DNA of 64,000 bases from Bradyrhizobium barranii subsp. barranii (GTDB taxonomy: Bacteria > Pseudomonadota > Alphaproteobacteria > Rhizobiales > Xanthobacteraceae): NCBI RefSeq assembly GCF_017565645.3, contig NZ_CP086136.1, positions 3,951,501 through 4,015,500 on the forward strand, written 5' to 3'. The notes beneath the pieces were generated by a model. The model saw nothing but the letters and a program-made list of their open reading frames with translations. It did not search any database and was not told where the DNA came from. Of this stretch, positions 19,235-27,062 are shown piece after piece. The first letter of the stretch is position 1; each line of letters begins with the position of its first letter. A program made the position numbers and the translations under genes.

Positions 19235-19867
19235 TCAACGCCGCAGCGTGAATTCCTCCGCGCCGCGACGGTGCTCCCACTTCGCCTGCTCGAGCTCCGG
19301 CTGGTCGCATTCGACTTCCGGATAGCCGATGCAGAGATAGGCGATGAATTTCCAGGTCTCAGGCACGTCGAGAGTGGTGTGAACGCGCTGCGGATTGAGG
19401 ATCGACACCCAGCCGATGCCGATGCCGTCGGCGCGCGCGGCGAGCCACATCGCGGTGATCGCGGCGACCACGGAATATTCCGTCGTCTCCGGCATGGTCG
19501 CGCGGCCGAGGCCGTGGCCGATGTCGCTCGCCTTGTCCGCGAACACGGCGAGGTGACCGGGCGCCTGTTCGAGACCGGACAGTTTCAGCGTGGCATAGCG
19601 CGCGGCGCGTTCGCCGGAGTAACAGTTCAGCGCATCGGCGTTGCATGCCCTGAAGTCGTCGATCACGGCGCGGCGTCGTGCGGCATCTTCAACGACAACG
19701 AAGCGCCAGGGCTGGCTCAGGCCGACCGAGGGCGAGAGGCAGGCGGTCTCGATCAGGCGGTCGATGGCGCCGGCCGGCAGCGGATCGGCGCGGAAGCGGC
19801 GCACGTCGCGGCGCCACACGAACAGCTCGCGCAAATGTTGGCGGAAGGTGTCGTCGAACTCGACCAT
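19235..19867 (-). CDS. bluB: 5,6-dimethylbenzimidazole synthase BluB
   Basis: BluB is a nitroreductase-fold enzyme that cleaves reduced FMN with oxygen to make 5,6-dimethylbenzimidazole, the lower ligand of vitamin B12. The 210-residue protein shows the family landmarks: WRRDVRRFRADPLP near the N-terminus (FMN phosphate contacts), ACLSPSVGLSQPWRF, RAARYATLKLSGLEQAP, and the C-terminal GIGWVSILNP...YLCIGYPEV segment. The start was set at 19867 because a good GGAGG lies seven bases upstream. The frame is open for 38 more codons upstream, but those residues look unlike the family. Four bases separate it from cobS, which precedes it, so bluB is the last gene of a cobU-cobS-bluB unit for lower-ligand synthesis and nucleotide-loop assembly. 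Confidence 0.9.
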   Translation of the reverse strand: MVEFDDTFRQHLRELFVWRRDVRRFRADPLPAGAIDRLIETACLSPSVGLSQPWRFVVVEDAARRRAVIDDFRACNADALNCYSGERAARYATLKLSGLEQAPGHLAVFADKASDIGHGLGRATMPETTEYSVVAAITAMWLAARADGIGIGWVSILNPQRVHTTLDVPETWKFIAYLCIGYPEVECDQPELEQAKWEHRRGAEEFTLRR

Positions 19868-19871
19868 GAGA

Positions 19872-20654
19872 TCAGCCTCCCATCCGGAAGGATGCCGCCA
19901 CCAGCAGAATGAGGATCTCGCCGGTCTGCTCGAATGCGCCGAGGATGTCGCCGGTCTGCCCGCCGATCTGGCGGATGGCAAGCCGCGCCAGCATCAAGCC
20001 GGCGATGGACAGCAGGATCAGGCTGACCAGCGCCTTGCCAGGCCCGAGCGCGAGCGCGAGGGAGAGCGTTCCAACAGCGAAGGCGATGGCGACGCTGCGG
20101 CCCGGCGGCGATCCCGCGCTTGCCGACAGTCCATCAGGCCGCGCCGGCGGGACCAGCGACATGAAAGCCGGCACGCCCGCGCGGGCAGCAGTGTGCGCGG
20201 CGCACAGCGCGAGCGCGACGGCCCAGGGATTGGCGATCGCCGCGAGCGCGCTCCAGCGCAGGCCGAACGACAGGATCAGCGCGCAGACGCCATAGGTGCC
20301 GATCCGGCTGTCGCGCATGATCTCGAGCTTGCGTTCGCGCGTCCGGCCGCCGCCGAGCCCGTCGGCAGTATCGGCAAGGCCGTCCTCATGCAGCGCGCCG
20401 GTGATGAGCGCGGTCGTGGCCAGCGTGAGCAGGGCGGCGAGGTTCGGTGTCAGTCCGAACCGGCTGGAAATCTTGTAGACCAAGGCACCCGCCAGGCCGA
20501 CCATCAGTCCCGCGACGGGGATTGCCCAGGTCGCGCGCGCGATGGCGCCGTCAGCCGCGGACTTCGACGATGCGACGGGGAGGATCATCACGAACGATGC
20601 CGCCATCCTGAGATCGGCAACGACGTCTCGCAAAAGTTCGGCGCGCGGCATCAT
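19872..20654 (-). CDS. cobS: Adenosylcobinamide-GDP ribazoletransferase (cobalamin synthase)
   Basis: This enzyme joins adenosylcobinamide-GDP to alpha-ribazole (phosphate) in the last stage of cobalamin assembly; it is called cobV in the Pseudomonas denitrificans scheme. The 260-residue protein is an integral membrane protein with about six hydrophobic segments. It contains the Asp-rich active-site block ALHEDGLADTADGLGGG followed by RERKLEIMRDSRIGTYG, which is diagnostic for the family. Two ATGs stand in tandem at the start (20654 and 20651). The first overlaps the stop of cobU by four bases, indicating translational coupling. Because the symbol cobS is also used for a cobaltochelatase subunit, note that this gene is the synthase and not the chelatase. 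Confidence 0.93.
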   Translation of the reverse strand: MMPRAELLRDVVADLRMAASFVMILPVASSKSAADGAIARATWAIPVAGLMVGLAGALVYKISSRFGLTPNLAALLTLATTALITGALHEDGLADTADGLGGGRTRERKLEIMRDSRIGTYGVCALILSFGLRWSALAAIANPWAVALALCAAHTAARAGVPAFMSLVPPARPDGLSASAGSPPGRSVAIAFAVGTLSLALALGPGKALVSLILLSIAGLMLARLAIRQIGGQTGDILGAFEQTGEILILLVAASFRMGG

Positions 20655-21157
20655 TTCAGTTTCATCGGCAGGCCGGCCACGACGAACTCGACTTCGTCGG
20701 AAACCGCCGCGATGACCTGGTTCATGATTCCGGCGGCGTCGCGATAGCTGCGCGCCAGCGCGTTGTCGGGCACGATACCGAGCCCGACCTCGTTGGTGAC
20801 GAAAATGACGGGGCTCTTCTGGCCGCCCATGAAAGCGGCGAGCTTCATGAGTTCGTGTTCCCAGTCACGCCCCGCATGCATGATGTTGGAGAGCCACAAG
20901 GTCAGGCAATCCACCAGCCTTGGGCCGGCGCCATCGGTCTCGATCAGAGCTTGCAGGAGATCGAGTGGTACCTCTCGCTCGATCCAGTCGACGGCCGCGC
21001 GCTTGGCTCGATGCTTGGCGATGCGCACCTCCATTTCGGCATCGAGCGCCTCGGCCGTCGCGATGTAGATGGGCTGGCCCGGAAAGCTGCGCGCGCGCTT
21101 TTCCGCGTGGGCGCTCTTGCCCGATCGTGCTCCGCCGGTGATCAAGATGACGGCCAT
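20651..21157 (-). CDS. cobU: Bifunctional adenosylcobinamide kinase / adenosylcobinamide-phosphate guanylyltransferase
   Basis: CobU (CobP) phosphorylates adenosylcobinamide and then transfers GMP to give adenosylcobinamide-GDP, the substrate of the next gene. The 168-residue length is normal. A Walker A motif GGARSGKS lies at residues 8-15, followed by AEKRARSFPGQPIYIATAEALDAEM and, later, RLVDCLTLWLSN and VTNEVGLGIVP, which match the family pattern. The ATG at 21157 is preceded by CAGGAGACCTTT, a strong ribosome-binding site. It is transcribed away from cbiB, and the roughly 120 bases between the two must hold both promoters. Confidence 0.93.
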   Translation of the reverse strand: MAVILITGGARSGKSAHAEKRARSFPGQPIYIATAEALDAEMEVRIAKHRAKRAAVDWIEREVPLDLLQALIETDGAGPRLVDCLTLWLSNIMHAGRDWEHELMKLAAFMGGQKSPVIFVTNEVGLGIVPDNALARSYRDAAGIMNQVIAAVSDEVEFVVAGLPMKLK

Positions 21158-21278
21158 AAAGGTCTCCTGTGGGCCTGACTAATCACCAATCGCGGCCAAA
21201 GACAAAGCCGAAATCAGGCGGCCGGGGGCTTGCGCTCCGCCTTCGCTTTGCGCAACAGGGGCGTGACAGGAGGTGGAC

Positions 21279-22226
21279 GTGGGTTTTGCGGGGGCGATGG
21301 CGATGGCGGTGGCGATGGCGGTGGATGCCCTGCTGGGCTGGCCGTCGTGGCTGTTCGCGCGGATCGGCCATCCCGTGACCTGGCTGGGCCGGCTGATCTC
21401 TGCCATCGACGCCGCCTGGAATCGCGATTCCGATCCGCCGGCATTTCGCCGTGCTGCGGGCGTGGCTGGAGCACTTCTGGTGATTGCGATCTCGGTCGCA
21501 ATCGGCTGGGTACTTCAGTCCTTGCTCCCCTGGGGATGGATAGAGATCATACTCGCGGGTGTGCTGGCCTGGCCGCTGGTTGCGTTGCGCTCGCTCCATG
21601 ATCATGTCGCTGCCGTCGCGAAGCCGTTGCAGGCCGGCGACATCGCTGCTGCGCGTGAAGCGGTGTCGCGCATCGTCGGACGCGATCCCGCGACCCTCGA
21701 CGAAGCCGGCATCGCGCGCGCGGCGATCGAGAGCCTCGCCGAGAACGCCTCCGACGGCATCGTGGCGCCGGTGTTCTGGGGCGCGCTGTTCGGACTGCCG
21801 GGCATTTTGGGCTACAAGGCGATCAACACGCTGGACTCCATGATCGGTCATCGCAGCGAACGCCACGAAGCTTTTGGCTGGGCCGCGGCACGCATCGACG
21901 ATGTCGCAAACTTCATTCCGGCGCGCCTGACCGGCTTTCTGTTCGTGCTGCTGGCAGCGCGGCGATCGGAGGCGCTGTCGTGCATGGTGCGCGATGCCCG
22001 CCGTCACCGCTCGCCCAATGCCGGCTGGCCGGAGGCGGCGATGGCGAGTGCGCTTGGCGTGCGGCTGAGCGGCCCCCGCATCTATCACGGCAGCGCGACC
22101 GATGAGCCCTGGCTCAACGAAGGCGCGCGCGATCCGCTTGCCGCGGACATCAGCCGGGGATTGACGATCTACCGCCGCGCCATGCTGCTGCTCGCCGGCC
22201 TCCTTGCGGTCCTGGCCTTCGCGTGA
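21279..22226 (+). CDS. cbiB: Adenosylcobinamide-phosphate synthase CbiB/CobD
   Basis: This membrane enzyme attaches aminopropanol phosphate (or aminopropanol) to adenosylcobyric acid. The protein is hydrophobic, about 315 residues. It carries family signatures such as DALLGWPSWLFARIGHPVTWLGRLI near the N-terminus, ARAAIESLAENASDGIVAPVFWGALFG and YKAINTLDSMIGHRSERHEAFGWAAARIDDVANFIPARLTG. Two GTG starts are possible. An AGGAGG at about 21269-21274 overlaps the GTG at 21273 but is correctly spaced for the GTG at 21279, so the latter was chosen. The first codons lie in a short GATGGCG/GGTGGCG-rich simple-sequence stretch. It overlaps cobC by four bases. Confidence 0.92.
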   Translation: MGFAGAMAMAVAMAVDALLGWPSWLFARIGHPVTWLGRLISAIDAAWNRDSDPPAFRRAAGVAGALLVIAISVAIGWVLQSLLPWGWIEIILAGVLAWPLVALRSLHDHVAAVAKPLQAGDIAAAREAVSRIVGRDPATLDEAGIARAAIESLAENASDGIVAPVFWGALFGLPGILGYKAINTLDSMIGHRSERHEAFGWAAARIDDVANFIPARLTGFLFVLLAARRSEALSCMVRDARRHRSPNAGWPEAAMASALGVRLSGPRIYHGSATDEPWLNEGARDPLAADISRGLTIYRRAMLLLAGLLAVLAFA

Positions 22227-23203
22227 AAGAACGGGATATGCGCGAGCACGGTGGAAATCTCGATCTGGCCCAGCAGCGTTTTGGCGGGCGCGCGGAAGAC
22301 TGGATCGACCTGTCGACCGGGATCAACCGCCTGCCTTATCCCGTGGGTGAGGTGAGCCCGCGCGCATGGAACGCGCTGCCGTCGCGCGCCGAGATCGAGA
22401 GCCTGCATCAGGCGGCGCAGCACGCTTACGGCACAAGCGCGCCGATCGTCGCGATGGGCGGTGCCCAGGCCGCCATTCAATTGCTGCCGCAACTCGCGCC
22501 AGCCGGCCGCGCGCGCATCCTTGCGCCGACCTACAATGAATATGCCGGGGTCTTGTCGATTGCGGGTTGGGATGTCCAGGAGGTCGGCGAGGTCGGCACG
22601 CTGGCGGGCGCGGATCTCGCCGTCGTCGTCAATCCCAACAATCCCGATGGCCGGCGTTTTGCGCCAAAGGATTTGCTGGCGCTGCTGCCGCGCGTCGGCC
22701 GTCTCGTCATCGACGAGAGTTTTGCCGATGCTGCCCCGCAGCTGTCGCTCGCATCCGAGGCGGATCGGCCTGGACTGCTGGTCCTGCGCTCCTTCGGCAA
22801 GTTCTATGGTCTTGCCGGCCTGAGGCTTGGGTTTGCGCTCGGCCATGCGGTCGACATCGCGAAGCTCGCGGCGATGTCGGGTCCATGGCCGGTCTCGGGA
22901 GCGGCGATCGCGATCGGCTGCCGCGCATTGCGTGACGACGCCTGGGCCGAGGCCACATCAGCGCGTCTTGCCCGGGACTGTGTTCGCCTCGACGGGATGG
23001 CGCAAGCACAGGGCTGGCGGCTCGTCGGCGGTGCATCTTTGTTTCGCCTCTATGAGACACCCGATGCACTCGCCGCCCAGGAGAGGCTGGCACACGGCCA
23101 AATCTGGTCGCGCGTATTCGCGAAACAGCCGGCATGGCTGCGCCTCGGGCTTCCGGGCCGCGAAGCCGAATGGACGCGCCTTGCTGAGGCGCTAGCGCGC
23201 TAG
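22223..23203 (+). CDS. cobC: Threonine-phosphate decarboxylase CobC
   Basis: This is a fold-type I PLP enzyme related to histidinol-phosphate aminotransferase. It makes (R)-1-amino-2-propanol phosphate for the nucleotide loop, fitting its coupling to cbiB. The N-terminus [33 protein letters not shown] is typical of Cob[11 protein letters not shown] is the usual PLP-pocket loop, and [17 protein letters not shown] contains the Schiff-base lysine. The start is a GTG at 22223 overlapping the cbiB stop as GTGA; an ATG at 22238 is an alternative. The 3' end overlaps the convergent cobQ gene by 12 bases. In other naming systems this function is called cobD, and it must not be confused with the phosphatase called CobC in Salmonella. 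Confidence 0.9.
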   Translation: MKERDMREHGGNLDLAQQRFGGRAEDWIDLSTGINRLPYPVGEVSPRAWNALPSRAEIESLHQAAQHAYGTSAPIVAMGGAQAAIQLLPQLAPAGRARILAPTYNEYAGVLSIAGWDVQEVGEVGTLAGADLAVVVNPNNPDGRRFAPKDLLALLPRVGRLVIDESFADAAPQLSLASEADRPGLLVLRSFGKFYGLAGLRLGFALGHAVDIAKLAAMSGPWPVSGAAIAIGCRALRDDAWAEATSARLARDCVRLDGMAQAQGWRLVGGASLFRLYETPDALAAQERLAHGQIWSRVFAKQPAWLRLGLPGREAEWTRLAEALAR

Positions 23204-24640
23204 CGCGAGCAGGCCGCCGACGTCGAGGTGCTGTTCGATGTGATCGGCGAGGGCATCGAGCGCGCTCTCAACCCTCGCATGATAAGGCTCGTCGCCTGCC
23301 GGAATGTCGAGCTTTGCGAGATACGCCTTGCGGAAATCATCCGACGTGAACAGGCCGTGCAGATAGCTGCCTTGCACGCGGCCATCGCGCGAGATCGCGC
23401 CTTCGGGCTCGCCGTTCAGTTTCGCAAACGGGCGCGCGCGATCCGGTCCGTCGGTGTGGCCGATGTGGATTTCGTAGGCGTCGATAGGCTGGTCCGTGGC
23501 GGCATGGACAGCCGCGACGCGCGTCAGCGTCTTCTGCGGGCTCATCATTGTCGCGACGTCCAGAAGTCCGAGGCCCGGCGTGTCGCCGGCGGGACCTTCG
23601 ATGCCGTCAGGGTCGGCGACGCTGCGTCCGAGCATCTGATAACCGCCGCAGAGGCCAAGCACATGGCCGCCGCGGCGACGATGCGCCAGGAGATCGATGT
23701 CCCAGCCCTGCGCGCGCAGAAAGGCGAGATCGCCGCGGGTGGATTTCGAGCCGGGGATGATGACGAGCCTGATATCGCCGGGGATAGCTTCGCCCGGCCG
23801 CACCATGACGAGATCGACGCCAGGCTCGAGCTTCAACGGATCGAGATCATCGAAATTGGCGATCCGCGACAGCGCGAGGCAGGCGATCTTGCATTGGCCC
23901 GGCTTGCGCGCATCACTCAGGCCCAGCGCGTCCTCGGCCGGCAGCTCGCCGGCGCGCGCGAACCAGGGCAGCACGCCAAGGCCGCGCCACGCGGTCTTCT
24001 GCTCGATCAGCTTGTAGCCGTCGTCGAACAGCGAGGGGTCGCCGCGGAACTTGTTGATGACGAAACCCTGGATCATCGCGGCATCGTCGGGGTCGATCAC
24101 CGTCTTGATGCCGACGAGCTGGGCGATGACGCCGCCGCGGTCGATGTCGCCGACTAGCACGACGGGCACGTCGGCTTTGCGTGCAAAGCCCATATTGGCG
24201 ATGTCGGCCTTGCGCAGGTTGACCTCGGCCGGGCTGCCGGCGCCTTCGACCAGCACCAGATCGGCGCGCGCCTTCAGCCGCTCGAAACTCTCCAGCACCG
24301 CGCCCATCAACGACGGCTTCATCGCCGCATATTCACGCGCCCGCGCGGTCGCGATGCGCTTTCCCTGCACGATCACCTGCGCGCCGACGTCGGTCTCGGG
24401 CTTCAGCAGCACCGGGTTCATGTCGGTGTGCGGCTCGACGCCGGCGGCCAGCGCCTGCAGCGCCTGGGCGCGACCGATCTCGCCGCCGTCGACGGTCACG
24501 GCCGCGTTGTTCGACATGTTCTGCGGCTTGAAGGGCAGCACGCGCACGCCGCGCCGCGTGAAGGCGCGGGCGAGGCCGGCGACGACGAGCGACTTGCCTA
24601 CGTCCGAGCCGGCTCCCTGAATCATTAAAGCCCGCGCCAT
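23192..24640 (-). CDS. cobQ: Cobyric acid synthase CobQ
   Basis: CobQ amidates four side chains of adenosylcobyrinic acid a,c-diamide using glutamine and ATP. The 482-residue protein has an N-terminal dethiobiotin-synthetase-like ATPase domain ([22 protein letters not shown], then [14 protein letters not shown] and [16 protein letters not shown]). The C-terminal class I glutamine amidotransferase domain has its nucleophile in [12 protein letters not shown] and a late His in GSYLHGLF. Everything needed for activity appears present. It is preceded by cobO seven bases upstream on the same strand, making a two-gene cobO-cobQ unit that reads toward cobC. Confidence 0.94.
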   Translation of the reverse strand: MARALMIQGAGSDVGKSLVVAGLARAFTRRGVRVLPFKPQNMSNNAAVTVDGGEIGRAQALQALAAGVEPHTDMNPVLLKPETDVGAQVIVQGKRIATARAREYAAMKPSLMGAVLESFERLKARADLVLVEGAGSPAEVNLRKADIANMGFARKADVPVVLVGDIDRGGVIAQLVGIKTVIDPDDAAMIQGFVINKFRGDPSLFDDGYKLIEQKTAWRGLGVLPWFARAGELPAEDALGLSDARKPGQCKIACLALSRIANFDDLDPLKLEPGVDLVMVRPGEAIPGDIRLVIIPGSKSTRGDLAFLRAQGWDIDLLAHRRRGGHVLGLCGGYQMLGRSVADPDGIEGPAGDTPGLGLLDVATMMSPQKTLTRVAAVHAATDQPIDAYEIHIGHTDGPDRARPFAKLNGEPEGAISRDGRVQGSYLHGLFTSDDFRKAYLAKLDIPAGDEPYHARVESALDALADHIEQHLDVGGLLALAR

Positions 24641-24647
24641 GGCGTCG

Positions 24648-25283
24648 TCAGAACTCGACGCCGGCTTGCGCCTTGATGCCGGAGCGGAAGGGGTGCTTGA
24701 CCAGCGTCATCTCGGTGACGAGGTCGGCGATCTCGATCAGCTCGTCCTTGGCGTTGCGCCCGGTGAGCACGACATGCGTCATCGGCGGCTTGTGCGTTTT
24801 CAGGAAGTCGACGACCTCGGCGATGTCGAGATAGTCGTAGCGCAGCGCGATGTTGATCTCGTCGAGCACGACCATGCGCAGACTGGAGTCTGATATCAGC
24901 TCCTTGGCCTTCGCCCAGCCGGCCTGTGCTGCGGCGATGTCGCGGGCGCGGTCCTGCGTCTCCCAGGTGAAACCTTCGCCCATCGCATGGAACTGGCAGA
25001 GCTCGCCGAAATGGCCGGTGAGCAGGCGCCGCTCGCCGGTGTCCCAGGCGCCCTTGATGAACTGCACGACCGCGCAAGGGAAGCCATGGGCGACACAGCG
25101 GACGATCATGCCGAAAGCGGAGGAGGACTTGCCCTTGCCGGCGCCGGTGTGGACGATGATGAGGCCCTTCTCGCCGCTCTTGGTCGCCATGATCTTGTCG
25201 CGGGCGACCTTGATTTTCGCCATTTTCGCGGCGTGGCGGGCGTCGGTTTCCTCGGCCGTTTGGGTATCCGGTTCAGGCGTCAT
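24648..25283 (-). CDS. cobO: Cob(I)yrinic acid a,c-diamide adenosyltransferase CobO
   Basis: CobO transfers the adenosyl group of ATP to the reduced cobalt of the corrin. The protein of 211 residues has the P-loop [18 protein letters not shown] near residue 44, then [26 protein letters not shown] and the C-terminal [16 protein letters not shown], all characteristic of the CobA/CobO/BtuR family. The start was set at 25283 (MTPEPDTQ) because sequence upstream of it is unlike the family and overlaps, on the other strand, a cobalamin riboswitch. The N-terminal approximately 35 charged residues before the P-loop are usual for CobO. It is divergent from the DUF1636-cobW-cobN operon. Confidence 0.93.
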   Translation of the reverse strand: MTPEPDTQTAEETDARHAAKMAKIKVARDKIMATKSGEKGLIIVHTGAGKGKSSSAFGMIVRCVAHGFPCAVVQFIKGAWDTGERRLLTGHFGELCQFHAMGEGFTWETQDRARDIAAAQAGWAKAKELISDSSLRMVVLDEINIALRYDYLDIAEVVDFLKTHKPPMTHVVLTGRNAKDELIEIADLVTEMTLVKHPFRSGIKAQAGVEF

Positions 25284-25338
25284 CTGACAGGGTCCTTCGG
25301 CTTGACAAGAGGCGGCCGGGGGCAAATGGTGGCCCGGC

Positions 25339-25530
25339 GTTGGTTCCTGTCCTATGACAGGCGAAGAGGGAATGCGATAGGGTCCGAATCGACAAGATTC
25401 GGCTCCAAACTGCAGCCGCCCCCGCGACCGTGACCGGAGAGATGCCCGAAGCCACTGATCCCCCGGGGGATCGGGAAGGCGGGGATCGAAGGGCCAAAAG
25501 CCCTGCTCCGCAAGCCGGGAGACCTGCCAG
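25339..25530 (+). promoter_or_regulatory. Cobalamin riboswitch 1, upstream of DUF1636-cobW-cobN
   Basis: The plus strand carries the conserved landmarks of an adenosylcobalamin-type riboswitch in the right order. These are GAGGGAATGCG near 25375, the B12-box-like GCAGCCGCCCCCGCGACCGTGA (25412-25433), GCCACTG (25451-25457), GGGAAGGC (25473-25480) and the closing AGCCGGGAGACCTGCC (25513-25528). It begins about 55 bases beyond the cobO start and ends 112 bases before the DUF1636 start. It therefore controls the plus-strand operon for cobalt handling and corrin ring synthesis and does not control cobO. Confidence 0.9.
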
Positions 25531-25604
25531 CGCGGACGAGTTTTGGACCGGCGGACGGGGTGTTCCGCGACGGGGAAACGGACCTTCGGGGGAATGGTCC
25601 GTGT

Positions 25605-25640
25605 GCCTCTTCGCCTCCCGCTGTTTATCCTGGAAGAGGC
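25605..25640 (+). promoter_or_regulatory. Ribosome-binding-site hairpin after riboswitch 1
   Basis: GCCTCTTC (25605-25612) is perfectly complementary to GAAGAGGC (25633-25640). The latter contains the Shine-Dalgarno sequence of the ATG at 25642. The eight-base stem would hide the ribosome-binding site, so this looks like the expression platform of the riboswitch above, acting on translation. No U-run terminator was seen in the leader. Confidence 0.65.
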
Positions 25641-25641
25641 G

Positions 25642-26016
25642 ATGACCGTCACACTTCACGTCTGTATTACCTGCCGTGCCGGCCAGACGCTCGACGAGGG
25701 TGAGACGACGCCCGGCAAGCGCCTGCATGGTGCGATCCTCGACGCCGGCGTGCCCGAGGGCGTCAATGTGGTTCCCGTTGAATGCCTGTCGGCATGCAGC
25801 CAGGGTTGCTCGGTTGCGCTCAGCGCGCCCGGCCGCTGGTCCTATGTCTATGGCCGTCTGTCAGAGGCCCATGCGAGGGACGTGGTCGCGGGTGCTGCGG
25901 CCTATGCCGCCGCGCCCGATGGCCTCGTGCCCTGGCGCAGCCGTCCCGAAATCTTCCGCAAGCAGTCGCTTGCCCGCATTCCCCCCATTGCCGTGTTGCC
26001 GGAGGCCGCCGAATGA
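25642..26016 (+). CDS. DUF1636 family cysteine-rich protein
   Basis: This 124-residue protein belongs to a family of unknown function (DUF1636) commonly found in B12 clusters. Five cysteines are arranged as C8-x2-C11 and C48-x3-C52-x3-C56 (HVCITCRAG and ECLSACSQGCSVAL). This recalls thioredoxin-like [2Fe-2S] ferredoxins or a metal-binding site. A sequence RWSYVYGRL follows. It is the first gene after riboswitch 1 and overlaps cobW by four bases (ATGA), so it is made together with a cobalt chaperone and the CobN chelatase. A role in delivering cobalt or electrons to the chelatase step is a reasonable inference but is not shown. The start at 25642 follows GGAAGAGG. Confidence 0.85.
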   Translation: MTVTLHVCITCRAGQTLDEGETTPGKRLHGAILDAGVPEGVNVVPVECLSACSQGCSVALSAPGRWSYVYGRLSEAHARDVVAGAAAYAAAPDGLVPWRSRPEIFRKQSLARIPPIAVLPEAAE

Positions 26017-27062
26017 ACTCGCTCGCAAAAGTCCCTGTGACGGTGGTCACGGGTTTTCTCGGCTCCGGCAAGACGACGCTGATCCAGTATCTCCTCGCAA
26101 ACCCTGACGGCAAGAAGCTCGCCGTGCTGGTCAACGAGTTCGGCAGCGAGGGTGTCGACGGCGAGATCCTGAAATCCTGTGCCGATGCGAATTGCCCGGA
26201 GGAGAACATTGTCGAACTCGCCAATGGCTGCATCTGCTGCACCGTTGCGGACGATTTCATTCCGACCATGGAAAAGCTTTTGGCGCGGCCGGTGCGGCCC
26301 GATCACATCCTGATCGAGACTTCTGGCCTGTCGCTGCCGAAGCCGCTGTTGAAGGCGTTCGACTGGCCGGAGATCCGTTCGCGCATCACGGTCGATGGCG
26401 TGATTGCGCTGGCCGATGCCGAGGCTGTCGCCGCGGGCCGTTTTGCGCCGGACCCGGCTGCGGTGGAAGCGCAGCGCGCGGCGGATGGAAATCTCGATCA
26501 CGAGACGCCGCTGTCGGAAGTGTTCGAGGACCAGATCGCCTGCGCCGACATCGTGTTGCTGACCAAGGCCGATCTTGCGGGGGCCGCAGGGATCGAAGCC
26601 GCCAAGGCCGCCATCACCGCCGAGATGTCGCGCCGCGTGCCGATGCTATCCGTCACCGATGGCGCGATCGATGCGCGCGTCATCCTCGGCCTAGGCGCCG
26701 CCGCAGAGAACGATCTCGCCGCGCGCCCCTCGCATCACGACGGCGAGGAGGATCACGAGCACGACGATTTCGCCTCCGTCGTGATCGATCTTCCTGAAAT
26801 CAGCGACATCGACGCACTGGTCGCGTCGGTGCAGCGTCTTTCGCGCGAGCAGAACGTGCTGCGCGTCAAAGGCTATATCGCGGTCGCGGGCAAGCCGATG
26901 CGCCTTCTGCTGCAAGCGGTCGGCGAGCGCGTGCGCCACCAGTTCGACAAGCCCTGGGGCGCAGCTCTCAGGCAGTCGAAGCTCGTTGTGATCGGCGAGC
27001 ACGGCGATATCGACGAGGCCGCGATCAAGGTCGGACTTGGGCTTTCAGGATCTGGTATCTGA
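26013..27062 (+). CDS. cobW: CobW, GTP-dependent cobalt metallochaperone (COG0523)
   Basis: CobW is a G3E-family GTPase thought to hand Co(II) to the CobNST chelatase. The 349-residue protein shows the Walker A loop GFLGSGKTT at residues 14-22 and the metal-binding CxCC motif in NGCICC (Cys73, Cys75, Cys76). It also has IETSGLSLPKPLLKAF and a guanine-specificity segment LLTKADL. A His/Asp/Glu-rich loop (HHDGEEDHEHDD) precedes the C-terminal CobW domain. The ATG at 26013 overlaps the DUF1636 stop as ATGA, and the TGA at 27060-27062 overlaps the cobN start by one base, so the three genes are tightly coupled behind riboswitch 1. Confidence 0.94.
   Translation: MNSLAKVPVTVVTGFLGSGKTTLIQYLLANPDGKKLAVLVNEFGSEGVDGEILKSCADANCPEENIVELANGCICCTVADDFIPTMEKLLARPVRPDHILIETSGLSLPKPLLKAFDWPEIRSRITVDGVIALADAEAVAAGRFAPDPAAVEAQRAADGNLDHETPLSEVFEDQIACADIVLLTKADLAGAAGIEAAKAAITAEMSRRVPMLSVTDGAIDARVILGLGAAAENDLAARPSHHDGEEDHEHDDFASVVIDLPEISDIDALVASVQRLSREQNVLRVKGYIAVAGKPMRLLLQAVGERVRHQFDKPWGAALRQSKLVVIGEHGDIDEAAIKVGLGLSGSGI

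Noticed and set aside
21280..21335. GATGGCG/GGTGGCG simple-sequence stretch at the start of cbiB as a phase-variable tract
   Set aside because: The units are imperfect and code for a normal hydrophobic N-terminal helix. The nearby start codons do not depend on copy number.
25579..25602. Stem ACGGACC/GGTCCGT in the DUF1636 leader as an intrinsic terminator
   Set aside because: There is no U-run after it. The downstream stem over the ribosome-binding site is a better expression platform, though this stem could take part in the switch.
25284..25652. N-terminal extension of CobO up to 25652
   Set aside because: The extra residues are unlike any CobO, and the DNA is better explained as a plus-strand cobalamin riboswitch.
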